Of a stretch of 64,000 bases of DNA, positions 41,586 through 50,450 are shown in pieces. Positions within the stretch are counted from its first letter, which is position 1; every line of letters starts with the position of its first letter. Source of the DNA: an uncultured bacterium (GTDB lineage Bacteria > Bacillota > Negativicutes > Acidaminococcales > Acidaminococcaceae); the NCBI GenBank assembly GCA_905215645.1, contig CAJMQS010000008.1, positions 10,888 to 74,887 on the forward strand. The letters are read 5' to 3'. The notes under the pieces were generated by a model. It was not told the origin of the DNA. It searched no databases and saw only the letters and a list, made by a program, of their open reading frames with translations. The position numbers were made by a program, and so were the translations under genes.

Positions 41586-42554
41586 TTACACACCGACCTG
41601 GTTCACCGGCATCCCCTGGAGGAAGGCTTTCAGGTTCCCGACAGCGATATCCATGAGCCGCTGCCGGCTCTCTTTGGCTCCCCAGGACATGTGAGGGGTG
41701 ATGATGCAGTTCTTGGCCTTCAGCAGGGGATTATCCCCCCGGATGGGCTCCGTGGACACCACGTCCACGCCGGCAGCATATACTTTGCCGGAATCCAGGG
41801 CTTCGGCCAGGTCTTTTTCATTGACCAAGGGCCCCCGGCTGTTGTTGATGAGGATGACCCCATCCTTCATCTTTGCGATATTTTCCCGGCAGATGATGTT
41901 TTCCGTTTCCGGGAACAGGGGGCAGTGGAGGACGATCACATCGGAACGGGCGAACAGTTCCTCTTTGTCCACATAGTCGGCGATCTGTTTCCCTGCATCA
42001 TTGGGATAGGCATCGTTGGCCAGGACTTCCATGCCCAGGGCTTTGGCAATCCGTCCCGTAGTCTGTCCGATCCGTCCGAAGCCGATGATCCCCATGGTCT
42101 TGCCAGCCAGTTCGATCAGCGGATAATCCCAGAAACACCAGTCTTTGCAGTTTTCCCAGGCTCCCTGGTGGACGGCCTGGTCATGATGGCCCACTCGGTT
42201 GCAGATTTCCAGCAGCAGGGCGATGGCAAACTGCCCCACCGCAGCGGTGCCGTAAGTGGGGATGTTGGTCACCACGATGCCCCGTTCCTTGGCTGCCGCC
42301 ACATCTACCACATTGTAGCCGGTGGCCAGGACCCCGATGAATTCCAGATGAGGGCAGCGGTCGATGACTCCTTTGGACAAGGGTGTCTTGTTGGTGAACA
42401 CGATTTCTGCAGCTCCGATCCGCTGGAGGATTTCTTCTTCATCGGTCACAGAAGTCCGATCGTAGACCTGCAGATTACCCAGCGCTGCCATTCCAGCCCA
42501 GCTGATGTCTCCAGGATTCAAGGTATACCCATCCAATACGACGATTTTCTTCAT
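41586..42554 (-). CDS. D-2-hydroxyacid dehydrogenase (hydroxypyruvate reductase-like)
   Basis: NAD(P)-dependent dehydrogenase of 322 residues. The Rossmann motif is GFGRIGQTTGRIA near residue 150; the catalytic Arg is in NNSRGPLVNE, Glu in VVSTEPIRG, and His in TPHMSWGAKESR. The SWG after the His is typical of glycerate dehydrogenase/hydroxypyruvate reductase. ATG at 42554 (MKKIVVLDGYTLNPGD) is the start that matches the family. It lies upstream of glycerate kinase and is probably cotranscribed, which supports glycerate as its product. Confidence 0.93.
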   Translation of the reverse strand: MKKIVVLDGYTLNPGDISWAGMAALGNLQVYDRTSVTDEEEILQRIGAAEIVFTNKTPLSKGVIDRCPHLEFIGVLATGYNVVDVAAAKERGIVVTNIPTYGTAAVGQFAIALLLEICNRVGHHDQAVHQGAWENCKDWCFWDYPLIELAGKTMGIIGFGRIGQTTGRIAKALGMEVLANDAYPNDAGKQIADYVDKEELFARSDVIVLHCPLFPETENIICRENIAKMKDGVILINNSRGPLVNEKDLAEALDSGKVYAAGVDVVSTEPIRGDNPLLKAKNCIITPHMSWGAKESRQRLMDIAVGNLKAFLQGMPVNQVGV

Positions 42555-42884
42555 GTTCCATCCATCCTTCTTTCTTTTCCATTTATTCGACGTAAAGCCA
42601 TTTCCATCCAAAAAGATCATTTTAAAGAAAGAATTTCCTCTCAATGGGTTCTGGATTCCTTCAAATAAAAGGATTCTGATTTCATATCGATAAAGTAGGG
42701 TTCACTGGGCCACAAGGGAGGAAAAAGTCTCCTGCAAGCTTCATTCTACCAGAATCTTTCGATTAAAAAAAGAACTTTACAAATACCTATGGCCATACAT
42801 GCACCCAGGATTTTCTCTCCTCCTTGCACCAAAGTACGGACGGATGGTACAATGGGGCAAATAGCTGAAAAAAGGAGTCTTTCC
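42555..42884. other. 330-base intergenic region between divergent genes
   Basis: No gene, RNA or clear repeat seen apart from the mscS promoter (42824-42853). The region is moderately A/T-rich and must also hold the promoter of the dehydrogenase-kinase unit, which I could not pin down. Confidence 0.5.
42824..42853 (+). promoter_or_regulatory. Promoter of the MscS-family gene
   Basis: TTGCAC (-35) and TACAAT (-10) separated by 18 bases, 31 bases before the start codon. Confidence 0.65.
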
Positions 42885-43937
42885 ATGACTTTCTATCATG
42901 ATTTTCTTGCCTGGCTGCCAGCCCTCCTGATTTTGGGGGTGACGGTCCTGTTTTACATCGGCTTCCGGATTGTCAGCATCCGGGTCATCCGTTTCATCCT
43001 GGACAAGCTGCCCTTCGCCGCCGATGAAAATATCGCAGCGGCCGTTTATCGGCCCGGCCGGATGGCCATCGGGGTTTTCGGAACCTATACGGCTCTGGCC
43101 AATTCTCCCTGGGAAAGATTGGCGCAAACGGCCTTTGTTTCCAATTCCGTTTCTTCTCTGCTGATCATCGCCTTTTACTGGAGCCTGTACAATTTCAGCT
43201 CCACCACCAATGTGATCTTCAACCACTTTTTCAATAAATCCGGCAAGAAACTGGATCCGGCCATCAGTGGTTTGTTCTCTTCTTTTTTCCATGCTCTGAT
43301 CCTATTCTTTGCCCTGGCCACCGTCCTGAGCACCTGGGGCTTCAATATCAGCGGCTTCATCGCCGGACTTTCCATCGGCGGTCTGGCCGTTTCCCTGGCG
43401 GCCAAGGATTCCCTGGCCAACATCTTTGCCTGTCTGGTGATCCTGATGGACCAGCCCTTCCATGTAGGGGACTGGATCATCTGCAACAATGTGGAAGGAA
43501 TCGTGGAATCCATCTCCTTCCGGAGCACCAATGTGCGGACCTTTACCCAAGCCTTGGTGTACATCCCCAATTCCCTGATCATCAGCACTCCCATCCAGAA
43601 CTTTACCAACCGACACATGCGGCGGCTGGAAATGACCCTGGGGGTCACCTATGACAGCACCCGGGAACAGATGCAGGAACTGGTCCGTAAGATCACAGAA
43701 TTCCTCCATGAGGATCCGGATATCGTGGAGGAAGGGATCACCGTGGCTTTTTCCAATATGGGAGCCAGCAGCCTGGATATCAGCATCGTCTGCTACTGCT
43801 GCCATACAGGGTATGACAAGTACATGAAAAGCAAGGAACGGATCAACCTGGAACTGATGCGGCTGCTGGAAGAAACTGGCACCAGCGCTGCCTTTCCCAG
43901 TACCAGTGTGTATATTGAAAAAGGACCGGCCGCCTGA
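42885..43937 (+). CDS. Small-conductance mechanosensitive channel (MscS family)
   Basis: MscS channels open under membrane tension and release solutes. The 350-residue protein has several N-terminal hydrophobic helices, then the pore helix and cytoplasmic beta domain signature: GLSIGGLAVSLAAKDSLANI followed by FACLVILMDQPFHVGDWI. ATG at 42885 has AAGGAG 7 bases upstream; the longer frame has none. It is monocistronic, ending in a hairpin that includes its stop codon. Confidence 0.95.
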   Translation: MTFYHDFLAWLPALLILGVTVLFYIGFRIVSIRVIRFILDKLPFAADENIAAAVYRPGRMAIGVFGTYTALANSPWERLAQTAFVSNSVSSLLIIAFYWSLYNFSSTTNVIFNHFFNKSGKKLDPAISGLFSSFFHALILFFALATVLSTWGFNISGFIAGLSIGGLAVSLAAKDSLANIFACLVILMDQPFHVGDWIICNNVEGIVESISFRSTNVRTFTQALVYIPNSLIISTPIQNFTNRHMRRLEMTLGVTYDSTREQMQELVRKITEFLHEDPDIVEEGITVAFSNMGASSLDISIVCYCCHTGYDKYMKSKERINLELMRLLEETGTSAAFPSTSVYIEKGPAA

Positions 43938-43955
43938 GCGGCTGGTCCTTTTTGG
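43921..43955. terminator. Bidirectional terminator between mscS and aroK
   Basis: GGACCGGCCGC-CTGA-GCGGCTGGTCC with TTTTT after it and AAA before it. The mscS stop codon TGA is in the loop. Confidence 0.9.
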
Positions 43956-43961
43956 TCGGCC

Positions 43962-44462
43962 TTACAGCCCCGCCTTCCTCACCAGTTCGATGATGTACTT
44001 CGTTGTCTTGTCGAAGTCTTCGTCCACGGGGATGGTGTAATCAGCGTATTTCAGATACAGGGGCATCCGCTCCCGGTACAGCTGGGTAAGCCGGTCTTCT
44101 GCAGAATTCAGCAGGGGCCGGCTCACTTTGTCCACGCAGCCGGCAATGGCTGCCAGGTCCCGGTTCAGGAAAAAGATCTTGCCCGTTGCCTGGAGAAAAG
44201 CGATATTTTCCGGCCGTTTCACCACCCCGCCTCCGCAGGAAATGATGATGCCGTCCATGGCGGAAAGGGACTTCACCGCCGCTGTTTCCGCCCGACGGAA
44301 CACGTCTTCCCCTTCCTGGAACAAGTCCTTGATGGTGCGTCCGGTCTGTTCCACCACCTTATCATCCGCATCCAGCACCGGCCGCCCCAGAGCCTTGCTC
44401 AGTTTCCGTCCGATGGTGGTCTTGCCGGCTCCGGGCATCCCGATGAGTACGATATTAGCCAT
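43962..44462 (-). CDS. aroK: Shikimate kinase
   Basis: Phosphorylates shikimate to shikimate 3-phosphate. The 166-residue protein has Walker A GMPGAGKTTIG, the DADxxVE substrate motif (LDADDKVVEQ), DVFRRAE with the conserved Arg, SCGGGVV and the lid Arg in VSRPLL. It is the last gene of the aromatic operon; its ATG overlaps the aroE stop by 8 bases (ATGGCTAA). A terminator follows. Confidence 0.97.
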   Translation of the reverse strand: MANIVLIGMPGAGKTTIGRKLSKALGRPVLDADDKVVEQTGRTIKDLFQEGEDVFRRAETAAVKSLSAMDGIIISCGGGVVKRPENIAFLQATGKIFFLNRDLAAIAGCVDKVSRPLLNSAEDRLTQLYRERMPLYLKYADYTIPVDEDFDKTTKYIIELVRKAGL

Positions 44463-45288
44463 GGAAAGTTGCCTCCAATTGTTTCATGATTTCCGGGATC
44501 AGTTCCGGATCCATTTTTTTCTGCTGCCAGATTTCTTCAGAGGCCACGGCCTGGGCCACCAGCATGTAAAGGCCGTTGCAGGTCCGGGCTCCTGTCTCCC
44601 GTGCATCGGCCAGGAAGCGGGTTTCTCCTGGATTATAGATGATATCCACAGCCGCAGCGAACCGGGCAGTGAATGCTGCCGAAACCGGGCTTTCCCCCAC
44701 TTTGGGGAACATGCCCACTGGGGTGGTGTTGATGATCACCTGACCGCCTCTGCCATCCTGTTCTGCCGCTCCATAAGTCTCCAGCAGAGTGTCCGGCCGC
44801 TGTGCCAAGAAATGGGCCAATGCGTCCTCCGCCTTCGCCCGGTCCCGGACCAGGATCCGGATGGAAGCCGCTTTCCGGTCCGCCAGCACCTGGAGTACCG
44901 CCTTGGCAGCTCCGCCATTGCCCAAGACAGTCACCGCTGTTCCTTCCAAAGGAATCCCCGCTGCCTGGAGCATTCGGTCGAATCCCAGGTAATCCGTATT
45001 GTATCCTTTCACGCCTTCCGACGTAAAAGACAGCGTATTCACGGCCCCGATTTTTTTCGCTTCCGGCGCAATGGCCTCCAGATACGGCAGCACCGTTTCT
45101 TTGTAAGGGATGGTCACATTGCTGCCCCGGAGTCCCTCTGGATTTTCCTGGACAAAAGAGGCGACCTCTTCCGGTTCCCGTTCCAGGAGCTCATAGGTAT
45201 CCCCCGTGCCCAGGGCCCGGAAAAGCGCCTGATGGATCTGGGGTGACAGGCTGTGCCCCAGTACCCTTCCCAACAATCCAAATTTCAT
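44455..45288 (-). CDS. aroE: Shikimate dehydrogenase
   Basis: Reduces 3-dehydroshikimate to shikimate with NADPH. The 277-residue protein has the shikimate site GRVLGHSLSPQIH, NVTIPYK with the catalytic Lys, GAVNTL, and the nucleotide motif GNGGAAKAV. The ATG overlaps the pheA stop (ATGA). The reading frame stays open far upstream through pheA, giving a misleading 576-codon frame; only the part from 45288 is the gene. AAGAAAAAGA lies in front of the start. Confidence 0.96.
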   Translation of the reverse strand: MKFGLLGRVLGHSLSPQIHQALFRALGTGDTYELLEREPEEVASFVQENPEGLRGSNVTIPYKETVLPYLEAIAPEAKKIGAVNTLSFTSEGVKGYNTDYLGFDRMLQAAGIPLEGTAVTVLGNGGAAKAVLQVLADRKAASIRILVRDRAKAEDALAHFLAQRPDTLLETYGAAEQDGRGGQVIINTTPVGMFPKVGESPVSAAFTARFAAAVDIIYNPGETRFLADARETGARTCNGLYMLVAQAVASEEIWQQKKMDPELIPEIMKQLEATFHG

Positions 45289-46139
45289 GATTCTTTTTCT
45301 TCCTTTCCGTGATCTGCCGGATAATTCCCCAGGATCTTGCATTCTGTAGTGTCTTCCGGCAGATCTCCCAAGGCTTTCTGCACCGCTGGATCCGTCAGAT
45401 GGCCGGTGATATCGATGTGGAAATAATATTCCCAAGGCCGTCCCGGTATAGGCCGGGATTCGATGTTGGTCATATTGATCTGGTACCGGGCAAAATGGGA
45501 CAGGACTCGATACAAAGACCCGGGCTGATGCTTCAGGCTGACGATCAGAGTGATCTTGTCTGCTTCCGGCACCAGCTCCCGCTGCCGGCTGAGGATGATG
45601 AACCGGGTATAATTGCTCTGGTTGGTATTGATGCCCCGGGCCAGGATGTCCAGTCCATACTGTTCTGCCGCCTGAGCGCCGGCTACTGCCGCCATATGGG
45701 GATCTTTTTTCTGGGCCACCAGTTCTGCCGCTTTGGCCGTATTGAAATAATTGAACTGCCGCATGGCAGGGTGTTCCTTGAAGAACACCTGGCACTGGGA
45801 AAACCCCTGGGGATGGGAATAGACTTCGGTGATTCCTTCCAATTTGGCTCCTGGACAGGCCAGGAGGCAGTGCTCCACCTTGACGATTTTTTCCCCCACG
45901 ATGGAAGCGCCATACCGCCGGACCAAGTCGTACACATCGGTGATCCCTCCCGTGGAAGAATTCTCGATGGGCAGCACGCCATACCGGACTTTCCCTTCCA
46001 TCACAGCCTGGATCACGTCCTCGAACAGCATGAAGTTCCTGGCGTCCATCGGCTTCCCAGCAAAATAAGTCCGAAGGGCCAGATGGCTGTACGCCCCTGG
46101 CACTCCCTGATAGCCTACAGGAATGGTTTCTTCTGCCAT
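45285..46139 (-). CDS. pheA: Prephenate dehydratase with ACT domain
   Basis: Converts prephenate to phenylpyruvate, the committed step to phenylalanine. The 284-residue protein has YQGVPGAYSHLA at the N-terminus, VLPIENSSTGGI, and the catalytic Thr context NYTRFIILSR. The C-terminal ACT domain (residues ~195-270) has LKHQPGSLYRVLSHF and NMTNIESRPI, the phenylalanine-sensing site, so feedback inhibition is likely. There is no fused chorismate mutase. It sits between aroC (3-base gap) and aroE (4-base overlap); GGAGG precedes the ATG. Confidence 0.97.
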   Translation of the reverse strand: MAEETIPVGYQGVPGAYSHLALRTYFAGKPMDARNFMLFEDVIQAVMEGKVRYGVLPIENSSTGGITDVYDLVRRYGASIVGEKIVKVEHCLLACPGAKLEGITEVYSHPQGFSQCQVFFKEHPAMRQFNYFNTAKAAELVAQKKDPHMAAVAGAQAAEQYGLDILARGINTNQSNYTRFIILSRQRELVPEADKITLIVSLKHQPGSLYRVLSHFARYQINMTNIESRPIPGRPWEYYFHIDITGHLTDPAVQKALGDLPEDTTECKILGNYPADHGKEEKES

Positions 46140-46142
46140 GGT

Positions 46143-47231
46143 TTACCTCCTTTCTGCCAGCAGGGACAGATCCAGCAGCGTCCAAGCCGTGACGGCTTCG
46201 ATCACCGGGACAGCCCGGGGCAGGATGCAGGGATCATGGCGTCCGGTGACTTCCAGGGTGGTATCTTCTCCAGACACCACATTCACCGTATGCTGGGTCT
46301 TGCCGATGGAAGGAGTGGGTTTGACAGCCACCGTGAACAGCAGCGGCATCCCATTGCTGATTCCCCCGGTGACGCCTCCATTGTGGTTGGTGGTGCAGAC
46401 CACTTTTCCATCCTGATAGGTCATGGGATCATTGGCCTCGCTGCCCCGCATTTCTGCCAAGCCGAAACCGTCTCCGAAAGCAATGCCCTTCATTGCCGGA
46501 ACAGAGAACAGGGCATGGCTCAGCCGGCTTTCCACGGAATCGAAATAGGGTTCTCCCAGCCCCACCGGCAGACCGATGGCCATACATTCGATGGTACCCC
46601 CTACAGAATCTTTTTCTTTCTGGGCTTCCGTGATCCGGGCCGCCATGGCTTCCCGGACAAAAGGATCCAGCACCGGCAGGGTCTCATCTCCCATAGCCCG
46701 GAGGGTCTCCGCCGTTTCTCCCAGAGGATCGAATTTCCGGTCCCGGACTCCCGCCAGGGCGGCCACATGGGCGCCTACCGTGATCCCTCTAGCCGCCAGC
46801 AGCTGTTTGGCCACGGCACCGGCAAAGACCAGAGGAGCTGTGAGCCTGCCGGAAAAGCTGCCCCCACCTCGATAGTCATTGCAGCCGTGGAATTTCACAT
46901 AGCCCGGATAATCCCCATGGCCCGGCCGCATGATTTCTTTCATCTTACTGTAATCTTTGGAATGGGCATTGCTGTTGGGGATCCGGGCACAGAGGGCCAT
47001 GCCCGTAGTCCGGCCGTTGAAAAAGCCGCTTTCGATGCTGACACTGTCGCTTTCCTTCCGGGGCGTAGCCAGCTTGCTGTTGCCGGGAGCCCGCCGTTTC
47101 ATTTCTCGGGCGATGGCTTCCTGGTCCAGCTCGATGCCTGCCGGCAGCCCGTCGATCACCACCCCGATGGACGGTCCATGGGATTCTCCAAAAATGGTCA
47201 GCTTGATCTGCTCACCCATCACACTGCTCAT
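46143..47231 (-). CDS. aroC: Chorismate synthase
   Basis: FMN-dependent enzyme that eliminates phosphate from EPSP to give chorismate. The 362-residue protein has IFGESHGPSIGVVIDGLPAG, RRAPGNSKLATPRKESD, RPGHGDYPGYVKF and DYRGGGSFSGRLTA, all family signatures. It overlaps the end of aroA by 20 bases and is followed after 3 bases by pheA. AGGAGG precedes the ATG. Confidence 0.98.
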   Translation of the reverse strand: MSSVMGEQIKLTIFGESHGPSIGVVIDGLPAGIELDQEAIAREMKRRAPGNSKLATPRKESDSVSIESGFFNGRTTGMALCARIPNSNAHSKDYSKMKEIMRPGHGDYPGYVKFHGCNDYRGGGSFSGRLTAPLVFAGAVAKQLLAARGITVGAHVAALAGVRDRKFDPLGETAETLRAMGDETLPVLDPFVREAMAARITEAQKEKDSVGGTIECMAIGLPVGLGEPYFDSVESRLSHALFSVPAMKGIAFGDGFGLAEMRGSEANDPMTYQDGKVVCTTNHNGGVTGGISNGMPLLFTVAVKPTPSIGKTQHTVNVVSGEDTTLEVTGRHDPCILPRAVPVIEAVTAWTLLDLSLLAERR

Positions 47232-48504
47232 AATGTCCTCCTAACGCTGCGAAATCCTTCCAGAAATCCGGATAGGATTTCGCCACACACTCAGCTCCCA
47301 CCAGGGTCAGCGGTTCCCGGCACAGGATACTGGCCACGGCCAGGCTCATGGCAATCCGATGGTCGTTCCAGCATTCCACAGTGCCGCCGCCCAGTTCCAC
47401 CACCCCATCGATGGAAAGGCCGTCCGGCCGTTCGGTGATCTTAGCTCCCAGCTTGTTCAATTCCGTAGTCATGGCTTTCAGCCGGTCACATTCCTTCAGC
47501 CGCAGCCGTTCGGCATGGATGATTTCCGTATGGCCTTGGCTGAGAGCTGCTGCCACGGTCAACACCGGGATGATATCCGGGCAGTCCGCCCCGTCGATGG
47601 TAGTCCCCAGAGGTATTGCCGGCCGGCTCACCAGTTTTTCTCCTTCAAAAACCACCTGTCCTCCCATCCGCTGGAGGATGGGGATGATGGCCTTGTCCCC
47701 CTGGAGGGAATCCGGATCCATTCCCAAAAGGCTGATGGTCCTGCCCAGCATCCCGGCAGTGAGCCAGAAGGCCGCCTGGGAATAGTCCCCTTCCACGGCA
47801 CCCTGCTTGGCCTGGTACTGTTGGTTCCCAGGGATCTTGTACAACCGGTAGTTTTCGTGTTCGATCCGGATGCCGTACTTTTGCAAAGCGGAAAGGGTCA
47901 AGGCGATGTAGCTCTGGCTTTCCAGCTTCCCGGTGATTTCCAGGGTGGAATCCCCGTCCAATAGGGGCAGAGCAAAGAGCAGCCCGCTGATGAACTGGCT
48001 GCTCACATCGCCGGGCAGGATAAATTTCCCCGACCGGAGCGGACCCCGGACTTTGAGCGGGAAATTCTCCGTATCACTCCCTTTTTGGAACAGCAGACCC
48101 TGTTCCCGGAAAATGGCTTCATAGGGATCCAAAGGCCGGCTGCCCAGCTTCCCAGAGCCGATGAACGTGAAAGTTTCCCCGGAGACCGCTGCCAGGGGGA
48201 TCAGGAAACGAAGGGTGGATCCGGATTCCCCGCAGTCCAGGATTTTTCCTGCCTGGCGGGGCCGGCACCCTTCCACAGCAAAACCGGTACGGCCGTCTGT
48301 TTCTTTCTGAGAAGTGATTGCCGCCCCCAGCTGCCGGAGACAGTCACAGGTAGCCAAAATATCCTTGCTGAGGCTCACTTCTTCCACCTGGCTCTTCCCC
48401 TGAGCCAGAGCTGCACAGATCAGGGCACGATGGCCCATGCTTTTGGAAGAAGGTACCCGGAGCGTCCCGGTGAGGGAGCCCGGCTCAATACGCAACGTGG
48501 TCAT
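47212..48504 (-). CDS. aroA: 3-phosphoshikimate 1-carboxyvinyltransferase (EPSP synthase)
   Basis: Adds the enolpyruvyl group of PEP to shikimate 3-phosphate. The 430-residue protein has VPSSKSMGHRALICAALAQG, DCGESGSTLRFLIPL, and the late RLRLKECDRLKAMTTEL and WNDHRIAMSLAVA motifs. The active-site sequence around DCGESGSTLRF has Glu-Ser where many enzymes have Asn-Ala-Gly-Thr, a pattern seen in class II-type enzymes, though I cannot assign glyphosate tolerance from this alone. It lies 4 bases after aroB and overlaps aroC by 20 bases. Confidence 0.97.
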   Translation of the reverse strand: MTTLRIEPGSLTGTLRVPSSKSMGHRALICAALAQGKSQVEEVSLSKDILATCDCLRQLGAAITSQKETDGRTGFAVEGCRPRQAGKILDCGESGSTLRFLIPLAAVSGETFTFIGSGKLGSRPLDPYEAIFREQGLLFQKGSDTENFPLKVRGPLRSGKFILPGDVSSQFISGLLFALPLLDGDSTLEITGKLESQSYIALTLSALQKYGIRIEHENYRLYKIPGNQQYQAKQGAVEGDYSQAAFWLTAGMLGRTISLLGMDPDSLQGDKAIIPILQRMGGQVVFEGEKLVSRPAIPLGTTIDGADCPDIIPVLTVAAALSQGHTEIIHAERLRLKECDRLKAMTTELNKLGAKITERPDGLSIDGVVELGGGTVECWNDHRIAMSLAVASILCREPLTLVGAECVAKSYPDFWKDFAALGGHYEQCDG

Positions 48505-48508
48505 GCTC

Positions 48509-49573
48509 TCATCCTTTCACATAGGGTTCCAGATCCGTAAAGGCAACTTTTTTCAGCAGGCGCTTCCCGATTTCCGGTACGATGATCAGGGTGATCTGGT
48601 TCCCTCGTTTCTTCTTGTCCATGGCAATCCCCGCCAGCACATCCTGGTCACTGATGGGGTCTTCCGTAGGGATCTGGTATCTTTCCAGCAGATGCTGGAT
48701 CCGGTCCGCCGTACCCGGTTTGGTCAGTCCCATCTTTTCCGTATTCCGGGTCAGCCGCACCATACCGATGGCCACCCCTTCCCCATGGGTGTATTTCTCA
48801 TAATGATAGTACCGTTCCACCGCATGGCCGATGGTATGGCCGAAATTCAGTACCATCCGGGCGCCTACGTCCCGTTCGTCTTCCTCCACCACCTTCACTT
48901 TCAATCGGCAGCAGGCAGCGCTGATTTCGGCCGCATGGGCCAGGATATCCTCGTCTCCCTGGAACTGCTCCAATCGGGCAAACAGGTCCGGATCCCCGAA
49001 AGCGGCACATTTGATCACTTCCGCCAAGCCATCGTGGAGATACCGCTGGTCCAGGCTCCGGAGGAGTTCCGGATCCATCAGCACCCCTTTGGGCTGATAG
49101 AAAGCACCCACCAGGTTCTTCCCTTCCGGCAGGTCCACGGCTACCTTGCCTCCCACACTACTGTCGATCTGGGCCAGGAGCGTCGTCGGGATCTGGATGA
49201 AATCTACCCCCCGGAGGAAGCTGGCCGCCACAAAGCCTCCCAGATCCCCAGGGACGCCACCCCCCAGGGTGATCACCAGGTCGCTGCGGGTCATGCCGAA
49301 ATCGGCACAGGCCCGGACCATGCGGCCGAAGGTTTCTAAGTTCTTGTGGTCTTCTCCGGCTTCCATCACCAGCCGGCGGACGGCAAAGTCCTGTTCCCGG
49401 AGCTGTTGTTCCAAGCTGTCTCCATAGAGTCCGTCAACGGTCCGGTCCGTAAGGACGGCCACCTTATCCGCTTTGGACAGGGCCCGGACCTTTTTCCCCA
49501 TGGCAGCCCAGGAATGGGCGGCGATTTCAATGGTATAGGATTTTTCTCCCAGATCAACGAAGATTTTTTCCAT
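48509..49573 (-). CDS. aroB: 3-dehydroquinate synthase
   Basis: Cyclises DAHP to 3-dehydroquinate, needing NAD+ and a divalent metal. The 354-residue protein has the NAD site with GGGVPGDLGGFVAASFLRG, IQIPTTLLAQIDSSVGGKVAVD, and metal-binding residues in NFGHTIGHAVE and HGEGVAIGM. Complete by length. It overlaps the end of tyrA by 20 bases and precedes aroA by 4 bases. Confidence 0.98.
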   Translation of the reverse strand: MEKIFVDLGEKSYTIEIAAHSWAAMGKKVRALSKADKVAVLTDRTVDGLYGDSLEQQLREQDFAVRRLVMEAGEDHKNLETFGRMVRACADFGMTRSDLVITLGGGVPGDLGGFVAASFLRGVDFIQIPTTLLAQIDSSVGGKVAVDLPEGKNLVGAFYQPKGVLMDPELLRSLDQRYLHDGLAEVIKCAAFGDPDLFARLEQFQGDEDILAHAAEISAACCRLKVKVVEEDERDVGARMVLNFGHTIGHAVERYYHYEKYTHGEGVAIGMVRLTRNTEKMGLTKPGTADRIQHLLERYQIPTEDPISDQDVLAGIAMDKKKRGNQITLIIVPEIGKRLLKKVAFTDLEPYVKG

Positions 49574-50426
49574 AGAACATGTCCCTTCTTTTCTTTTTGG
49601 CCTGCTCCATCATCTGTACCAGTTCTTCCCGGTCATCCTGCTGGAGGGCGCTCTTCCAGTGCTCCAGCTGCATCTCCAGTTTATTGATTTCCCGGAGCAC
49701 CGGTCCTTTGTTCAGGAGGAACAGATCGCTCCACAGGGCCGCATTGATATCCGCCACCCGGGTGGCGTCCCGGAAGGATCCAGCCACGAAGTACTTGGTA
49801 TTTTCCTGCATGGAGTCGCTGTTGATCAGGGAAACCGCCATCACATGGGGCAGATCGCTGGTATAGGCAATGATGCTGTCATGCTCTTCCACAGTCAGTT
49901 CCACCACCCGGGCACAGCCCAATTCGTATGCCATATTCCGGAGCCAGGCTTCATGATCCGGCAGATTGTTCTCCCTGCGGATCAGGATGAAATTGGCTCC
50001 CTGGAAAATCTGGGAAGTGCTCTGGCTGTAGCCCTTGCCTTCCCGACCCGCCATGGGATGGGTGGGGACAAAATCCATTTCTGGCCCTAGGAGGGCATCC
50101 ACCTGGTCCGGGATGCTCCCCTTGATCCCCATCACATCGGTAAGGAGCACATCCGGTTTGAAATACCGGACATGTTCCCGGACAAAGGGGACAAAGGCAC
50201 TGGGATACATGCAGCAGATGATCACATCCGCTTCCCGGAGGAGTTCCGGGTTCCCGTCAGCCAGTTCCGTCACATACCCTTCATCTTTGGCCATGAGAGA
50301 GACGATATGGTTCCGGTCCATCCCGATGATCCGTTTTACCTTCTGGCTTTTCAGGGCCTTGGCGTAGGATCCGCCGATCAGCCCCAGCCCCACAATTGCA
50401 ACAACCGTGTCCTGCAGTTTCTTCAT
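49554..50426 (-). CDS. tyrA: Prephenate dehydrogenase
   Basis: Oxidatively decarboxylates prephenate to 4-hydroxyphenylpyruvate, the tyrosine branch. The 290-residue protein has the NAD motif VGLGLIGGSYAKALK, the HPMAGREGKGY active-site segment, and the helical C-terminal dimer domain (SDLPHVMAVSLIN, FRDATRVADINAALW). There is no ACT domain or fused mutase, so tyrosine feedback, if any, is not through ACT. It is second in the operon, 24 bases after aroF. Confidence 0.96.
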   Translation of the reverse strand: MKKLQDTVVAIVGLGLIGGSYAKALKSQKVKRIIGMDRNHIVSLMAKDEGYVTELADGNPELLREADVIICCMYPSAFVPFVREHVRYFKPDVLLTDVMGIKGSIPDQVDALLGPEMDFVPTHPMAGREGKGYSQSTSQIFQGANFILIRRENNLPDHEAWLRNMAYELGCARVVELTVEEHDSIIAYTSDLPHVMAVSLINSDSMQENTKYFVAGSFRDATRVADINAALWSDLFLLNKGPVLREINKLEMQLEHWKSALQQDDREELVQMMEQAKKKRRDMFYGKNLR

Positions 50427-50450
50427 TGCCGTTTCCTTCCTGTTTCGTCC

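Noticed and set aside
44455..46185. A 576-codon frame that seems to fuse a Pro/Gly/Arg-rich domain to AroE
   Set aside because: The upstream part is the wrong frame of pheA, which is intact in its own frame. AroE starts at 45288 with ATGA overlap.
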